A DNA stretch of 64,000 bases from an uncultured Actinomycetes bacterium (GTDB taxonomy: Bacteria > Actinomycetota > Actinomycetes > S36-B12 > UBA10799), in NCBI GenBank assembly GCA_946803585.1, contig CAMPEQ010000007.1, positions 501,336 through 565,335 of the forward strand, read 5' to 3'. The position numbers were made by a program, and so were the translations under genes. The notes below the pieces were generated by a model. That model ran no database searches. It worked only from the letters and a program-made list of their open reading frames with translations, and was not told where the DNA came from. Of the stretch, positions 53,518 to 63,289 are shown in pieces (position 1 is the stretch's first letter; every line of letters starts with the position of its first letter).

Positions 53518-53524
53518 GGGTTGG

Positions 53525-54904
53525 CTAGCAGGGAGGCAGTTTGGGTAGGAGCCACTGTTCAACGGCATCCAAGGAGATCCGCTCCTGTGCCATGGAGTCA
53601 CGCTCGCGAATCGTTACCGCATTGTCGTCTAACGTGTCGAAGTCGACCGTGATGCAGAACGGCGTACCGATCTCATCCTGGCGTCGGTAGCGACGACCAA
53701 TTGCGCCGGCGTCGTCGAAGTCCACGTTCCAGCGCTTACGAAGCATCGCGGCGAGGTCGCGTGCCTTGGGCGACAAGTCCGCATGTCGGCTCAGCGGTAG
53801 GACTGCGACCTTCACCGGCGAAAGTCGAGGATCGAGCCGCAAGACAGTTCGCTTGTCGACGCCGCCCTTGGAGTTAGGTGCCTCATCCTCGTGGTAAGCG
53901 TTGAGAAGAAACGCCAAGACACATCGGGTCAATCCGGCAGCCGGCTCAATAACGTACGGCGTCCATCGCTCATCGGCTTGCTGGTCGTAGAACGAGAGGT
54001 CCGTTCCGGAGTGCTCACTATGGGTACTCAAGTCGAAGTCGGTTCGGTTAGCGATCCCCTCGAGTTCACCGAACTCCGAGCCGCCGAACTGGAATCGGTA
54101 CTCAATATCGACCGTCCGCTTGGAGTAGTGCGACAGTTTCTCTTTTGGATGCTCGAACTTGCGCATGTCATCGGGATTCATGCCCAGATCGACGTACCAG
54201 TCCCATCGCTGCTGCAACCAATAGTCATGCCACTGCTCGTCGCTTCCCGGCTTGACGAAGAACTCCATCTCCATCTGTTCAAACTCGCGGGTGCGGAAGA
54301 TGAAGTTACCTGGGGTGATCTCATTGCGGAAACTCTTGCCGGTTTGAGCAATACCGAATGGCGGCTTCTTTCGGGCTGCCGAGGCGACGTTGTTGTAGTT
54401 GACAAAGATCCCTTGGGCAGTCTCAGGTCGCAAGTAGTGCTTGGAGTTCTCGTCCTCAACTGGACCCAAATGGGTGCTCAGTAGTCCATTGAACATCCGC
54501 GGCTCGGTCCAGCTGTCCTTACTGCCGCAGTTGGCGCAGGCGATATCGGCTAGGCCATTGGCAGGCGCGCGACCCTTCTTCTCCTCGTAGGCTTCGAGTA
54601 GGTGGTCCTCGCGGTATCGCTTGTGACAGGAGGTGCACTCAACAAGCGGATCGACGAATGCCTGCAGGTGACCGGAGGCCTTCCAGACATCCGTCGCCAG
54701 AATGACTGACGAGTCGATCCCGACAATGTCGTCACGCTGACGCACGACCGCGGACCACCATTGGCGTCGGATGTTCTCTTTGAGTTCGACACCTAGGGGC
54801 CCGTAGTCCCAGGCTGAGCGTGTTCCGCCATAGATCTCTGACGAGGGAAACACAAACCCGCGTCGCTTACTCAGACTGACGATCGCATCGACACGGTCGG
54901 CCAC
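53525..54904 (-). CDS. glyS: Glycyl-tRNA synthetase (single-chain, alpha2 type)
   Basis: Class II synthetase: [42 protein letters not shown]-like [73 protein letters not shown] (motif 2), and motif 3 near the [24 protein letters not shown] stretch. 459 residues. I place the start at GTG 54904 since AAGGGGA lies 6 nt upstream; GTG 54910 would abut that signal. Directly followed by dusB. Confidence 0.96.
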   Translation of the reverse strand: MADRVDAIVSLSKRRGFVFPSSEIYGGTRSAWDYGPLGVELKENIRRQWWSAVVRQRDDIVGIDSSVILATDVWKASGHLQAFVDPLVECTSCHKRYREDHLLEAYEEKKGRAPANGLADIACANCGSKDSWTEPRMFNGLLSTHLGPVEDENSKHYLRPETAQGIFVNYNNVASAARKKPPFGIAQTGKSFRNEITPGNFIFRTREFEQMEMEFFVKPGSDEQWHDYWLQQRWDWYVDLGMNPDDMRKFEHPKEKLSHYSKRTVDIEYRFQFGGSEFGELEGIANRTDFDLSTHSEHSGTDLSFYDQQADERWTPYVIEPAAGLTRCVLAFLLNAYHEDEAPNSKGGVDKRTVLRLDPRLSPVKVAVLPLSRHADLSPKARDLAAMLRKRWNVDFDDAGAIGRRYRRQDEIGTPFCITVDFDTLDDNAVTIRERDSMAQERISLDAVEQWLLPKLPPC

Positions 54905-54979
54905 GCGCACTCCCCTTGTGAGTTATCTGATTGAACATTCGACTGTCATCGATCCTAACGCCGACGGCGGCGCTGTCGT

Positions 54980-55324
54980 CTACGGGAACCGCGGACCGTC
55001 CGGTGCAATCGAGGACTGCGCATCCACGACGCCGTCTAGACCCCTGCTGTGTAGTAGTTCAAATGCGGTTGGTTCGTCGATCGCCCTGGACAGTACCGGG
55101 ACCGCAGTGATCTTTACGTCGTAGTTGGATAGTGCTCGCCGATAACTACCAACGTCGTCGAACTCGAGCAGGATCGTCATCGATCCCGCCTCATCGAGCG
55201 CTTGCCCAATGGAACCGCGAACAAACCCTGGGCGCTGTGAGAGCACATCGATCGCGGCTCGCGCATCCGAAACGAACTCTGGGAATCCGGAAGTTCCCAC
55301 GTCGTAGCGCAGTACTACAAACAC
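54980..55324 (-). CDS. Small ABM-like dimeric alpha/beta barrel protein
   Basis: 114 residues: FVVLRYDVGTSGFPEFVSDARAAIDVLSQRPGFVRGSIGQALDEAGSMTILLEFDDVGSYRRALSNYDVKITAVPVLSRAIDEPTAFELLHS. The pattern of an N-terminal strand, helix, RPGFVRG turn and LLEFDD strand is that of the antibiotic-biosynthesis-monooxygenase fold. GGGAGGT precedes GTG 55324 by about 7 nt. It lies immediately upstream of glyS. Activity unknown. Confidence 0.75.
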   Translation of the reverse strand: MFVVLRYDVGTSGFPEFVSDARAAIDVLSQRPGFVRGSIGQALDEAGSMTILLEFDDVGSYRRALSNYDVKITAVPVLSRAIDEPTAFELLHSRGLDGVVDAQSSIAPDGPRFP

Positions 55325-55376
55325 CTATCTCGACCTCCCGTACGAACGCGAACGAAGCGTGAGTGACTATTGATAC

Positions 55377-55766
55377 ATGGTGAAACCTTCCACAGGGCCG
55401 GGCCGGTCCTCAAGTTCAGCCCGCCGTAGCGCGAATGCACCGCTGGGTCCCCGACCACAACGTGTCGCTAGTCAGTCAAAATCCCCAGCTCGGCTGAAGC
55501 TAGAACGAGTAAGCGTTCGCCCTCTTCACTTCTTCAATCGCCTTCCACGCCTCATCCTGCCGGTGGTGATGGGCGCCCTACTACTCGCCGGTCTTCTCTT
55601 ACCGAGCCAGTTCGCTGGGCTCCTTCTGCTCGTCGTTGCTTTCTTCCTTGGCTGGCTCCTGGCGTTGTCTTGGCCCGCTCTCATCGTCTCCTCGCGGGTG
55701 ATTCGCCTACTCGTGGTCGTCGTCGTGACATTCGCGGCATTCTGGCGCCTGGCCGGATTCGGATAG
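55377..55766 (+). CDS. DUF6703-like small membrane protein
   Basis: 129 residues: a basic, Ser/Pro/Arg-rich cytoplasmic N-terminus, then PLHFFNRLPRLILPVVMGALLLAGLLLPSQFAGLLLLVVAFFLGWLLALSWPALIVSSRVIRLLVVVVVTFAAFWRL, i.e. about three helices. I associate this pattern with a family of actinobacterial proteins annotated DUF6703, near uppS and recO. Function unknown. Convergent with the CDF transporter gene. Confidence 0.75.
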   Translation: MVKPSTGPGRSSSSARRSANAPLGPRPQRVASQSKSPARLKLERVSVRPLHFFNRLPRLILPVVMGALLLAGLLLPSQFAGLLLLVVAFFLGWLLALSWPALIVSSRVIRLLVVVVVTFAAFWRLAGFG

Positions 55767-55776
55767 GTCGTCCGCA

Positions 55777-56688
55777 CTAAGGGTGGGCGTCGGCTTCCTG
55801 GGCCGTCTGCTGAGTGGTTTCCAGCTGAAAAGTTGTGTGCCCGATCCCGAAGCACTCATCAAGGCAATCGTTGAGTTTGGCCAAGATCTCTTCACCTTTG
55901 CCCTGCTCGTATGGGGTCGGCTCGACCGTTACGTGAGCCGAGAGCGACGGCATCCCGCTCGTAATGGTCCAGGCATGCAGGTCATGAACTGAGACGACGC
56001 CGGGAACCTCACACATATGCCGCCGAACATCCTCTAGGTCCAAGCCAGTCGGAGCGCTTTCCATCAGAATGTTGAAGGCATCCCGCAACAACAACAGCGT
56101 TCGCGGAATCATGAACAACGCAATGGCGATCGAGACCAGGACATCGACCCGCGCCCACCCCGTCGCCATTAGTACGATCGCGGCAAGGACGACACCGACA
56201 GACCCGAGTGCGTCGGAGAGCACCTCTAGGTACGCCCCCTTGACCGCAAGGCTGCGCGTCGCCCCTCGCCGTAGCAGCCACACCCCAATGCTGTTTGCAA
56301 CCAGTCCGTAGATTGCAGCGAGCAACATGATCGGGGCATCAATCGTCGTCGGGTTCATCCAACGGTCATAGGCTTCGATCAAGATGAAAACCGAGAGGCT
56401 CAGCAGGAGCACCCCATTGACAACAGTCGCAAAGATCTCTAATCGGTAGAGGCCGAATGTTCGGCGCGACTTGGTCGGGCGGGCTGCCAGCGTGATGGCG
56501 CTGAGCGCAAGTCCAACCCCAAAGACGTCGGCAAATACATGAACCGTGTCAGCGAGCAGAGCCAACGAGCCCGACAGAACCGCACCAGTGAACTGAACAA
56601 CTAGTACCGATAGACCCAGACAAAAGGTAATAGCAAGGTGTTTCCTACTTGCCATTCCTGCACTCGCGTAACCGTGATCGTGGCCCAC
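55777..56688 (-). CDS. Cation diffusion facilitator (Zn/Co/Cd efflux) transporter
   Basis: 303 residues, six helices. His-rich N-terminus (GHDHGY), helix 2 motif LLADTVHVFADVFGVGLAL with HxxxD, helix 5 LSDALGSVGVVLAAIV with the matching Asp pair, and a C-terminal cytoplasmic domain (LDLEDVRRHMCEVPGVVSVHDLHAWTITSGMPSLSAHVTV). HxxxD in helix 2 fits Zn-type CDFs. GTG 56688 shares one base with the uppS stop, so the genes are co-transcribed. Confidence 0.92.
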   Translation of the reverse strand: MGHDHGYASAGMASRKHLAITFCLGLSVLVVQFTGAVLSGSLALLADTVHVFADVFGVGLALSAITLAARPTKSRRTFGLYRLEIFATVVNGVLLLSLSVFILIEAYDRWMNPTTIDAPIMLLAAIYGLVANSIGVWLLRRGATRSLAVKGAYLEVLSDALGSVGVVLAAIVLMATGWARVDVLVSIAIALFMIPRTLLLLRDAFNILMESAPTGLDLEDVRRHMCEVPGVVSVHDLHAWTITSGMPSLSAHVTVEPTPYEQGKGEEILAKLNDCLDECFGIGHTTFQLETTQQTAQEADAHP

Positions 56689-57506
56689 TAGACGGCCGGA
56701 CCCTTCGCGCCCCCATACCGGCGATCGCGATCGATGTAGATACCGATTGCCTTCCAGAGGTCACGGCGGTCGAAGTCCGGCCAGAGTTGTTCCAAGAAAA
56801 CCATCTCCGCATAAGCAGACTGCCAAAGTAAGAAGTTGCTAGTTCGCTGCTCACCGCTGCTACGCAGGAAGAGATCAACATCAGGCATCTGCGGCTCGTC
56901 GAGATACCGCGCAACCGTCGCTTCAGTGATTCGCTCCGGGTTGATTCGCCCCTCCCGCGCAAGTGCAGCGATCCTAGCCACCGCATCGGCGATCTCCGCC
57001 CGTCCGCCGTAGTTCACGCACATCACCAGGTTCATACGGGTGTTGTACTTAGTTCGTTCCTCGGCTGTTTCGAGCTCCTTGACGACGCTGCGCCATAGCC
57101 GTTTGTGTTGCCCTGCCCACCTCACTCGAACGCCAAGGTCGTCTAGTTCCTCAAGCCTGCGATGGACGACATCTCGGTTGAACCCCATGAGGAACCGGAC
57201 CTCTTCCGGGGAGCGCTTCCAGTTTTCAGTTGAGAATGCGTAGGCGGATAACCACGGGATATTGAGTTCCAAGGCCCCGTGAACTACGTCGAGCAGTGAG
57301 TCTTCCCCCATCTCGTGCCCTCGGGTGCGAGGCAGCCCACGCTGGTTTGCCCAACGCCCATTCCCGTCCATCACGATCGCTACGTGTTGTGGCAGGAGCT
57401 CGGCTGGAAACTGCGGCGCAATCGCGCCTTCCCGATGCGGGGTTGCGGCGCGATAGGTTGCCGGATCCCGCGGAGGGGTAGGCGTCGAGCGCTTCTTTCG
57501 GACCAT
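56688..57506 (-). CDS. uppS: Isoprenyl transferase (undecaprenyl/decaprenyl diphosphate synthase family)
   Basis: cis-Prenyltransferase making the lipid carrier for peptidoglycan. Conserved regions: [67 protein letters not shown], and [42 protein letters not shown] 57506 gives 272 residues; a TTG at 57539 would overlap recO. Product chain length cannot be deduced. Operon recO-uppS-CDF. Confidence 0.95.
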   Translation of the reverse strand: MVRKKRSTPTPPRDPATYRAATPHREGAIAPQFPAELLPQHVAIVMDGNGRWANQRGLPRTRGHEMGEDSLLDVVHGALELNIPWLSAYAFSTENWKRSPEEVRFLMGFNRDVVHRRLEELDDLGVRVRWAGQHKRLWRSVVKELETAEERTKYNTRMNLVMCVNYGGRAEIADAVARIAALAREGRINPERITEATVARYLDEPQMPDVDLFLRSSGEQRTSNFLLWQSAYAEMVFLEQLWPDFDRRDLWKAIGIYIDRDRRYGGAKGPAV

Positions 57507-57525
57507 GTCGGCCAAGTTTGGCAGG

Positions 57526-58254
57526 TTAGCGCTCAACAAGCGGCAGTGACCGAAGGTTTTTCTCCAACTGCCACTGCAGGTACGACGACGTCAAACCTGC
57601 CGCGTCGCGTCTTTGTCGGGCAGTGCTTGCCTCGGCGGTGTCCCACTCACCTTCTAGCAGCGCTCCCATCAACTCCAAGGTTCCTTCGGCAGGCATCGAG
57701 TAACCGGGCTGTCGGCACGTCGTACAGACGGCGCCACCGGTAGCTGGATGGAAGGCGCGGTGCGGGCCTGACTCGCCACAACGCGCGCAGTCGTAAAACG
57801 TTGGTGCCCATCCGGCAACAGACAGGGAACGTAACAAGAAGGAATCCAAGATCAGGCCGGCCTCGTGCTCTTCACCGCTCATACTCCGCAGCGCACCAAC
57901 GAGAAGTAGGAACTGCTGGACGGACGGCTCGCCCTCCTCCGAGGTCAACCGTTCCGCGGTCTCCAACATGACCTGCCCAGCCGTCCAACGCTGGTAGTCG
58001 GCGCTCAAGGGTGCGCCGAAAGCCGAGATGGTCTCTACTTGCGTCACCGAATCGAGGGACCTGCCCTCGTAGGCCTGAATGTCAACCAGCGAGAAAGGCT
58101 CGAGCCGACCACCGATTCGACTGGAAGTGCGCCGGACCCCACGAGCAACCATTCGTACTCTGCCTCGGCCCCGGGTAAGAACTGTGACGATGCGATCCGA
58201 CTCGCCAAGCTTCTGAGTTCGAAGGACCACTCCGGACTCTCGATACGTCGCCAC
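57526..58254 (-). CDS. recO: DNA repair protein RecO
   Basis: Loads RecA with RecFR in gap repair. N-terminal OB-fold: [74 protein letters not shown]; the zinc site [25 protein letters not shown] is complete. GTG 58254 (242 residues) begins exactly at the family N-terminus; the ORF track start at 58389 would overlap otsA. Divergent from otsA. Confidence 0.94.
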   Translation of the reverse strand: MATYRESGVVLRTQKLGESDRIVTVLTRGRGRVRMVARGVRRTSSRIGGRLEPFSLVDIQAYEGRSLDSVTQVETISAFGAPLSADYQRWTAGQVMLETAERLTSEEGEPSVQQFLLLVGALRSMSGEEHEAGLILDSFLLRSLSVAGWAPTFYDCARCGESGPHRAFHPATGGAVCTTCRQPGYSMPAEGTLELMGALLEGEWDTAEASTARQRRDAAGLTSSYLQWQLEKNLRSLPLVER

Positions 58255-58300
58255 GGGCCCAGTCTGGCCTAGGCGAGTGCGGGAGCAGGACGGCTCGCGG

Positions 58301-58306
58301 TAGTTT
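58301..58306 (+). promoter_or_regulatory. Candidate -10 element of otsA
   Basis: TAGTTT, then GGGGGT and GTG 58313. Leaderless spacing. Confidence 0.5.
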
Positions 58307-58312
58307 GGGGGT

Positions 58313-59746
58313 GTGTCGGAAGATGAATTGATCATCGTTGCGAACCGCTTACCGGTTGAAGCGGTTACCGGCCCAACGGGCGAGGTCACTTGGAAGGTCT
58401 CCCCGGGCGGGCTGGTTGCCGCCGTCGAGCCGTCCCTGAAGGGTCGTCAGGGCGTCTGGATCGGATGGAATGGTCACTACGAGACCCCTGGTGAATCCAC
58501 CCTGCCACCAATCCCGGAGACCGCGGACAATCGCGACTACCGGATTGCTGAGGTTCCACTCAAACGCCAGGACGTCGAGCTGTACTACGACGGCTTCAGC
58601 AACTCCGCACTCTGGCCGCTCTACCACGATGCCATTGCCACCCCGATCTACCACCGCAACGAATTCGATGCCTACCGGCGCGCGAATATGCTCTTTGCCC
58701 AGGCCGCAGCCCGCGCCGCGGCACCGGGAGCCACCGTCTGGGTCCACGACTACCAACTCCAACTCGTCCCAGCGATGCTGCGATCGCTGCGACCAGATCT
58801 ACGAATTGGCTTCTTTCTCCACATCCCGTTTCCCGCACCCGACCTATTCCTCCAGCTCCCTTGGCGTCGAGCAATCGTGCTCGGCATTCTTGGAGCAGAC
58901 TTGGTCGGGTTCCAAACCACTGGCGGGGCCCGCAACTTCCTCGCCGTCACAGAACGACTGCTCGGGTGGCCGGCCAAGAGCAATATCGTCGAGGTCCCCG
59001 GCGCTCACGGCGGTCGACGCGAGTCCAAGGTTGGCGCGTTCGCGGTGTCGGTCGATGTTGACAGACTCGATCGGCTTGCCCGCTCACCAGAGACGGCGAA
59101 CCGGGCACAGCAGCTACGCAAAGATCTCGGGAGTCCACGCACGATCCTGCTCGGAGTGGATCGGCTCGACTACACCAAGGGCATTGATGTCCGTCTGCGT
59201 GCCTACACCGAACTCCTCGAAGAGAAGCGGCTCGACCCGGCCGAGACTGTGCTTGTCCAGGTCGCGACTCCCAGCAGGGAGAACGTCGACGAATACCAAC
59301 GAATCCGCGACGATGTGGAGCTCATCGTTGGCCACGCAAATGGGTCGCTAGGGCGTATCGGAGCACCAGCGATCCACTATGTGCGCGACTCCCTGCCGAT
59401 CGAAGAGCTGATGGCTCTCTACCAAGCAGCCGACATCATGTTGGTGACCCCGCTTCGCGATGGAATGAACCTGGTAGCCAAGGAGTACGTCGCCTCTCGA
59501 ATCAACGACGACGGAGCCCTCGTCTTGAGCGAGTTCACCGGCGCGGCTCGCGAGATGCCCCAGTCCTGGCTGGTCAATCCCTACGATATGGACGGTGTCA
59601 AAGAAGCGATCGTTGCCGCTGCCAACGCCGGCCACGATGAGAAACGACGCCGGATGCGGGCTATGCGTGCCCATCTCCTCAAACATGATGTTCAGCGGTG
59701 GGCAGCAGAGTTCATCGACCAACTCACCACCACTACCGAGACGTGA
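58313..59746 (+). CDS. otsA: Trehalose-6-phosphate synthase OtsA
   Basis: Transfers glucose from UDP- or ADP-glucose to glucose 6-phosphate (GT20). Landmarks: [113 protein letters not shown] and [12 protein letters not shown]. 477 residues, full length. otsB follows with a one-base overlap; the pair gives trehalose for osmotic or desiccation protection. Divergent from recO. Confidence 0.97.
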   Translation: MSEDELIIVANRLPVEAVTGPTGEVTWKVSPGGLVAAVEPSLKGRQGVWIGWNGHYETPGESTLPPIPETADNRDYRIAEVPLKRQDVELYYDGFSNSALWPLYHDAIATPIYHRNEFDAYRRANMLFAQAAARAAAPGATVWVHDYQLQLVPAMLRSLRPDLRIGFFLHIPFPAPDLFLQLPWRRAIVLGILGADLVGFQTTGGARNFLAVTERLLGWPAKSNIVEVPGAHGGRRESKVGAFAVSVDVDRLDRLARSPETANRAQQLRKDLGSPRTILLGVDRLDYTKGIDVRLRAYTELLEEKRLDPAETVLVQVATPSRENVDEYQRIRDDVELIVGHANGSLGRIGAPAIHYVRDSLPIEELMALYQAADIMLVTPLRDGMNLVAKEYVASRINDDGALVLSEFTGAAREMPQSWLVNPYDMDGVKEAIVAAANAGHDEKRRRMRAMRAHLLKHDVQRWAAEFIDQLTTTTET

Positions 59747-60543
59747 TGCGCCCCAAACTGACCGAGTCCGATCACCTCGACCCCGAGCTACTCCGTGCCC
59801 TCGCGCAGGTGGCTCGCACAAGCAAACTACTGGTTGGTTGTGATTACGACGGGACGCTATCTCCCATCGTCGCCGACCCTGCACTGGCTGTTCCCGAGGT
59901 GGGTGCGGCCCCGGCCCTCATCGATCTAGCTGACCTGGCGGCCACCGACGTCAGTTTGGTTTCGGGCAGAGCACTGCGCGACCTTGCCGCACTCTCCCAG
60001 CTGCCGCCACAGATCATGCTCGTCGGTAGTCACGGCGCAGAGTTCAACCTCAATTCGATGGCCAACCTCGACAGTGCCGCCGTAGCGCGGCGCAGCACCC
60101 TACTCGAACAGTGCGAAACCATCGTCGACGGTGTGGCCGGGGCCCATTGCGAGACCAAACCCTCTGGGGTGGCCGTCCACGTGCGCAACGCTAACCGCGA
60201 CGATGCTGCCGACGTGCTAGCCGAGCTCCATAACCTCTTTGACGAGGATGCCAGCATCAAACTGACTCGCGGCAAAGAGGTTCTCGAGATGTCTGTCGTA
60301 CACACCGACAAGGGCTCTGCGATGGAGCGGATCCGCACCGAAAGCAGCGCCACTGCCGTCATCTTTATCGGCGACGACGTCACCGACGAGTACGTGTTCG
60401 AACGACTCGACCACGAGCCCCATGTCACCGTCAAGGTAGGCCCAGGTCAGACTGCCGCCCGCTTCCGAGTCGAGACCACCAAAGACGTGGTTGCCCTACT
60501 TAACCGGCTCGCGCAAGAGCGTGTCGTGGGTCTGGCTAGCTAG
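59746..60543 (+). CDS. otsB: Trehalose-6-phosphate phosphatase OtsB
   Basis: HAD phosphatase removing phosphate from trehalose 6-phosphate. Motif I is LVGCDYDGTLSPIVADP, motif II region VSLVSGRALRDLAAL, VGSHGAEFNL, and the Mg-binding motif IV AVIFIGDDVTDEYVFERL. 265 residues from ATG 59746, which overlaps the otsA stop as TGATG; the ORF track begins 48 nt earlier within otsA. Convergent with era. Confidence 0.95.
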   Translation: MRPKLTESDHLDPELLRALAQVARTSKLLVGCDYDGTLSPIVADPALAVPEVGAAPALIDLADLAATDVSLVSGRALRDLAALSQLPPQIMLVGSHGAEFNLNSMANLDSAAVARRSTLLEQCETIVDGVAGAHCETKPSGVAVHVRNANRDDAADVLAELHNLFDEDASIKLTRGKEVLEMSVVHTDKGSAMERIRTESSATAVIFIGDDVTDEYVFERLDHEPHVTVKVGPGQTAARFRVETTKDVVALLNRLAQERVVGLAS

Positions 60544-60555
60544 TGAGCGCTAGCG

Positions 60556-61518
60556 TCAAAAGCCCAAGCGACGTAGTTGCTTGGGGTCGCGCTGCCACTC
60601 CTTGGCTACTCTCACATGGATGTTCAAGTAGACGGGCATCCCAACAAGCACCTCGATATTGCCGCGAGCTGCGGTACCGATTCGTTTGAGGTGCGCGCCG
60701 CCCTTGCCAATGATGATTGGCTTCTGGCTGTCGCGTTCGACATGAATCGTGGCGTGGATATCCATCAGTGGTTTGTCGACGGGACGACCTTCCCGCAACG
60801 TCATCTCGTCCACCGTAGCTGCGATCGAGTGCGGCAGTTCATCTTTGACGTCGGCTAGGGCAGCCTCTCGAATGAGTTCGGCCACCATCGCTTCTTCCGG
60901 CTCATCTGTGTCTTGAGTTGCCGGGAAGAGCTGTGGGCCCACCGGTAGTCCCGCGATGACAAGATCGACGAGAACATCCACGTTCGCTCCGGTGACGGCG
61001 GACAGCGGAACATACTCTGAGACCTCGAGTCCAACTTTCTCAGCCAACTCCTGCACTGATGTCAACCGGGCAGCAATCTGATCGGGGGTGGCAACATCGG
61101 TCTTGGTGATGATGCAGACAACTGGGCCCCGCTGGATCTCCGCAAGTTCAGCAGCTAACCGGCGATCGCCGACTCCGGTCTGCTCGTTGGCTGCCAGACA
61201 GAACCCGATGACATCAACTTCAGTCCACGTCGACCGGACGAGGTCGTTGAGACGCTCGCCGAGTAGCGTCTTTGGTTTATGCAGCCCAGGGGTATCAACA
61301 ATGATCAACTGACCATCCTTGCGAGTCAACACCCCGCGCACTGTCCGCCGAGTCGTCTGCGGCCGGTCCGAGGTGATCGCAATCTTGCGGCCAATAATGC
61401 TGTTGATCAGCGTCGACTTCCCTGCATTCGGGCGTCCGACGAGGCAAACGAATCCACTTCGAAAGTCGTTACCCTCACCGGAGGAGGGTTGCTCAATCGC
61501 GTACTTATCAGCCATCAC
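60556..61518 (-). CDS. era: Ribosome-assembly GTPase Era
   Basis: Binds 16S rRNA 3' end during 30S maturation. G motifs: GRPNAGKSTLINSIIG (G1), DTPGLHKP (G3), ITKTDV (G4), SAVTGANV (G5); C-terminal KH domain HVERDSQKPIIIGKGGAHLKRIGTAARGNIEVLVGMPVYLNIHVRVAKEWQ. 320 residues. GTG 61518 or the adjoining ATG 61515 may initiate; both overlap the preceding stop. Last gene of the phoH-ybeY-corC-deaminase-like-era chain. Confidence 0.97.
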   Translation of the reverse strand: MMADKYAIEQPSSGEGNDFRSGFVCLVGRPNAGKSTLINSIIGRKIAITSDRPQTTRRTVRGVLTRKDGQLIIVDTPGLHKPKTLLGERLNDLVRSTWTEVDVIGFCLAANEQTGVGDRRLAAELAEIQRGPVVCIITKTDVATPDQIAARLTSVQELAEKVGLEVSEYVPLSAVTGANVDVLVDLVIAGLPVGPQLFPATQDTDEPEEAMVAELIREAALADVKDELPHSIAATVDEMTLREGRPVDKPLMDIHATIHVERDSQKPIIIGKGGAHLKRIGTAARGNIEVLVGMPVYLNIHVRVAKEWQRDPKQLRRLGF

Positions 61519-61925
61519 GAGCCGCCTTCACTCGTCGAAGCACTCTGTCCTGGAGTCGATCGGTCAGCGGGTAGATCAACTTGGATCTCACCGTTGGGAA
61601 GGGCCGCAAGGACCCGCACCTGGGTACCGCCGAGGTCATGGGCAGCCGCTAGGTCCTCGGCCTGGATACCGCCATCGGCCGACACGACAACCGCGCACTC
61701 GCAACCACTTGCCCCAGCCGCGACTGCCTGGGCAACTGCGAGTTGCAGCGCGCCGACTCGCAAGCTTGGCAAGGTGACATCGGCGCCGGAATAAGTGCGA
61801 CCTGTCTCGTCGCGCAGGGCGGCCCCAGTGTCGGCGCCGATCCGCCCACGGGCTCCTCTGGCTAGCGCAACGAGTTTGCTGTCTTCCTCATCTAACTCGA
61901 CCGTTGGTCTGACGTCTTGGCTCAC
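61515..61925 (-). CDS. Cytidine-deaminase-like protein lacking catalytic residues
   Basis: 136 residues whose position between corC and era and layout (LVALARGARGRIGADTGAALRDETGRTYSGADVTLPSLRVGALQLAVAQAVAAGASGCECAVVVS) follow the cytidine deaminase fold: GAA, dG-x-Y-x-G-x-(N/D)-V. The zinc-binding and catalytic H/CAE is replaced by RVGALQ and there is no PCxxC, so deaminase activity is unlikely. GTGA overlap with corC and stop overlap with era keep it tightly coupled. I recall a small conserved gene in the same position in mycobacteria. Probable pseudoenzyme of unknown role. Confidence 0.75.
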   Translation of the reverse strand: MSQDVRPTVELDEEDSKLVALARGARGRIGADTGAALRDETGRTYSGADVTLPSLRVGALQLAVAQAVAAGASGCECAVVVSADGGIQAEDLAAAHDLGGTQVRVLAALPNGEIQVDLPADRSTPGQSASTSEGGS

Positions 61926-63289
61926 TTCGATACTTCCTCATCTTGGCTGGCGCCGTCGCGGTCTGAGTCGTGCGCCGACGACTCACCGGGGTCGGACTCC
62001 ACCGACACATCATGCATCTGCACCGGACTGACGAATACGGCGCCGACACGATTTCTTCGACCGGCAGATAGCTCTGCGACTAGGCGATATCCCTCGACTT
62101 CGATACTAGATCCAGAGATAGGCACGACTCCGAGCCGATTCGCGAGTAGTCCGGCAACTGTCTCAACACCTTCGGACTCCTCCGTGACGTCGAGACCGAG
62201 GAGCTCGGCGAAGTCATCTAGTTGCATTCGTGCGCTCACCCGCCAGCACGAATCGGCCAACTCCTCACTCTCGGCGATCTCCTGACCATCGTACTCGTCG
62301 GCAATCTCCCCAACGATCTCCTCAAGGATGTCCTCGATAGTGATGAGACCAGCGGTTCCGCCATACTCATCAATCACGATTGCCACGTGGGTACGCGTAG
62401 CTTGCATCTCACGCATCAGCTCATCAGCGGGTTTGGAGTCAGGAATGAACATCACCGGGCGCATGAGCTTCTCGACACGTTCGCTGTGTTCGGCTTCTCG
62501 GTGTTCGAATGAGCGGCGGGCTAGATCCTTCAGATAGACAATCCCCACCACGTCGTCAAGGTTGTCACCGATCACTGGGATTCGACTGAACCCGCTTCGC
62601 AGCGCCAATGACAGCGCCTGGCGCAATCGCTTCTCCTGCTCAATCCACACCATCTCGGTTCGCGGGACCATCACCTCTCGCGCGAGGGTGTCGCCTAGTT
62701 CAAAAACCGAGTGGATCATCTCTCGCTCGCCGGCTTCAATGACGGCATCAGCCTCTGCCATGTCGACCATCTCGCGCAGTTCCGCCGTTGAGGCGAACGG
62801 GCCTTGTCGGTAACCCTTACCAGGGGTAATAGCGTTCCCGAATAGAATCAATAGCGAGGCGATCGGGCCAAAGATGGCGTTGAGGAACCTGGCAACTCCA
62901 GCTCCCTTGCGCGCGATCGACAAGGCATGTTGTTGGCCCAGCGTCCTTGGCGCGACACCGAGCATGATGAAGGTGACAAGCAGCATCACCAGTGCGGCAA
63001 CGAGGATTCCGAGCCATTGCGGGTCCGGCAATGCGCGCAGGCACACGACCGTCACGCAGACGATCGACAACGTGGATAGCGAAAGCCTGACAAGCAAAAT
63101 GACGTTGATATAGCGGGCCCGGTTAGCAACCACGCCAGCCAGGCGATCGGCGCCAGCCACCCCCGTTGCTTGCAACTCCGAAACGCTCACTTTGCTGACC
63201 CGGGTCAAAGCTGACTCCAGCGCAACAAGAAACATCGCGATGACGATGAGTACGACCGCGATGGCGATCAGTAGGACATCACCGGTCAC
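61922..63289 (-). CDS. HlyC/CorC-family CNNM and CBS domain membrane protein
   Basis: About 455 residues from GTG 63289, which overlaps the ybeY stop by 4 bp. The N-terminal CNNM domain has four helical regions (VLLIAIAVVLIVIAMFLVALESALTRVS, INVILLVRLSLSTLSIVCVTVVCL, ILVAALVMLLVTFIMLGVAPRTLGQ), then two CBS domains (VMVPRTEMVWIEQEKRLRQAL...VIGDNLDDVVGIVYLKDLA; LMREMQATRTHVAIVIDEYGGTAGLITIEDILEEIVGEIADEYD) and a C-terminal CorC domain. Probably a divalent-cation (Mg/Co) transporter or regulator. Confidence 0.92.
   Translation of the reverse strand: MTGDVLLIAIAVVLIVIAMFLVALESALTRVSKVSVSELQATGVAGADRLAGVVANRARYINVILLVRLSLSTLSIVCVTVVCLRALPDPQWLGILVAALVMLLVTFIMLGVAPRTLGQQHALSIARKGAGVARFLNAIFGPIASLLILFGNAITPGKGYRQGPFASTAELREMVDMAEADAVIEAGEREMIHSVFELGDTLAREVMVPRTEMVWIEQEKRLRQALSLALRSGFSRIPVIGDNLDDVVGIVYLKDLARRSFEHREAEHSERVEKLMRPVMFIPDSKPADELMREMQATRTHVAIVIDEYGGTAGLITIEDILEEIVGEIADEYDGQEIAESEELADSCWRVSARMQLDDFAELLGLDVTEESEGVETVAGLLANRLGVVPISGSSIEVEGYRLVAELSAGRRNRVGAVFVSPVQMHDVSVESDPGESSAHDSDRDGASQDEEVSK

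Noticed and set aside
59348-59884. 178-residue minus-strand ORF across the otsA/otsB junction
   Set aside because: Antisense to two confidently identified enzymes and with no recognisable family.
60535-60554. GCTAGC...GCTAGC repeat between otsB and era as a terminator
   Set aside because: The 6-mer is itself palindromic, the stem would be only 6 bp, and there is no T-run.
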